Source: JBPCRW01 sp050996405 (GTDB lineage: Bacteria > Acidobacteriota > Blastocatellia > Pyrinomonadales > Pyrinomonadaceae). Taken from it: DNA of 5,991 nt. Shown here in pieces: positions 5,918-5,991 of the stretch. Position numbers and translations under genes: made by a program. Numbering within the stretch: position 1 is the stretch's first letter; the number at the start of each line of letters is the position of its first letter. The notes below the pieces were generated by a model that saw only the letters and a list, made by a program, of their open reading frames with translations, searched no databases and was not told the origin of the DNA. The DNA lies in the NCBI GenBank assembly GCA_050996405.1, contig JBPCRW010000051.1, forward strand, positions 1-5,991, given 5' to 3'.

Positions 5918-5991
5918 CTTGATAATTTCTCCGTCAATTGTTTTTTCAGGCGCATCAGGCGCGTGGCGACGTTGGTTTTGCTGATGCCTAA
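5914..5991 (-). CDS. Sigma-70 family (ECF-type) RNA polymerase sigma factor, last 25 residues
   Basis: Only the C-terminal end is in the window, too short for a standard frame search. The reverse strand reads LGISKTNVATRLMRLKKQL and then TEKLSR before TGA at 5916-5914. This matches the recognition helix end of region 4.2 in ECF sigma factors, where a pattern like LGIS..NV..RL.R.KK.L is characteristic of the helix-turn-helix that reads the -35 element. The reading continues beyond the window edge. The stop overlaps the ATG of the membrane protein. Family assignment rests on 25 residues only and the sigma subgroup cannot be told. Confidence 0.7.
   Translation of the reverse strand, partial: LGISKTNVATRLMRLKKQLTEKLSR

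Noticed and set aside
1..5991. CRISPR array, tRNA, rRNA or insertion sequence
   Set aside because: I saw no spaced identical repeats, tRNA-like cloverleaf, rRNA sequence or transposase; the only repeat signals are the short ones reported.

Overview
The window is a bacterial chromosome segment of moderate GC with dense, tightly packed genes. It has two gene ends at the edges (lon on the left, an ECF-type sigma factor on the right), both on the minus strand, and between them a five-gene plus-strand block. Codon use and the look of the proteins, together with the near absence of Shine-Dalgarno sequences, suggest an Acidobacteriota-like organism (Blastocatellia/Pyrinomonadaceae type). That placement is an impression from the sequence and was not tested by any search.

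Left (1-1324, minus): the first 441 residues of the ATP-dependent protease Lon, cut by the window edge just as the Walker B motif begins. A 113-bp divergent intergenic region (1325-1437) follows. It holds a perfect 16-bp AT-rich palindrome that contains a good -10 hexamer on each strand.

Centre (1438-5316, plus): an aldehyde dehydrogenase of the 2-aminomuconate/2-hydroxymuconate semialdehyde type, a GNAT acetyltransferase, an outer-membrane beta-barrel protein resembling the MetA-pathway phenol-degradation family, a RidA-fold protein of the 2-aminomuconate deaminase type, and a DUF1697 protein. The dehydrogenase and the deaminase-like protein would catalyse two consecutive steps in the meta-cleavage branch of the kynurenine (tryptophan) or 2-aminophenol pathway: 2-aminomuconate semialdehyde to 2-aminomuconate, then to the oxo/hydroxy-dicarboxylate with release of ammonia. 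The ring-cleavage enzymes that should precede them are not in the window.

The most unusual feature is a 28-codon fragment that starts 2 bases after the acetyltransferase stop. Its first 16 codons match 42 of 48 bases of the start of the complete deaminase gene 983 bp downstream. The beta-barrel gene lies between the partial and complete copies. This looks like the scar of a duplication or insertion that placed the barrel gene inside an older dehydrogenase-acetyltransferase-deaminase operon. The junction before the complete copy also carries a short direct repeat and a strong bulged hairpin.

Right (5339-5991, minus, convergent): a four-helix membrane protein whose start codon overlaps (ATGA) the stop of an ECF sigma factor of which only the last 25 residues are visible. 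This is a typical layout for a sigma factor with a membrane partner, but the partner's role is inferred.
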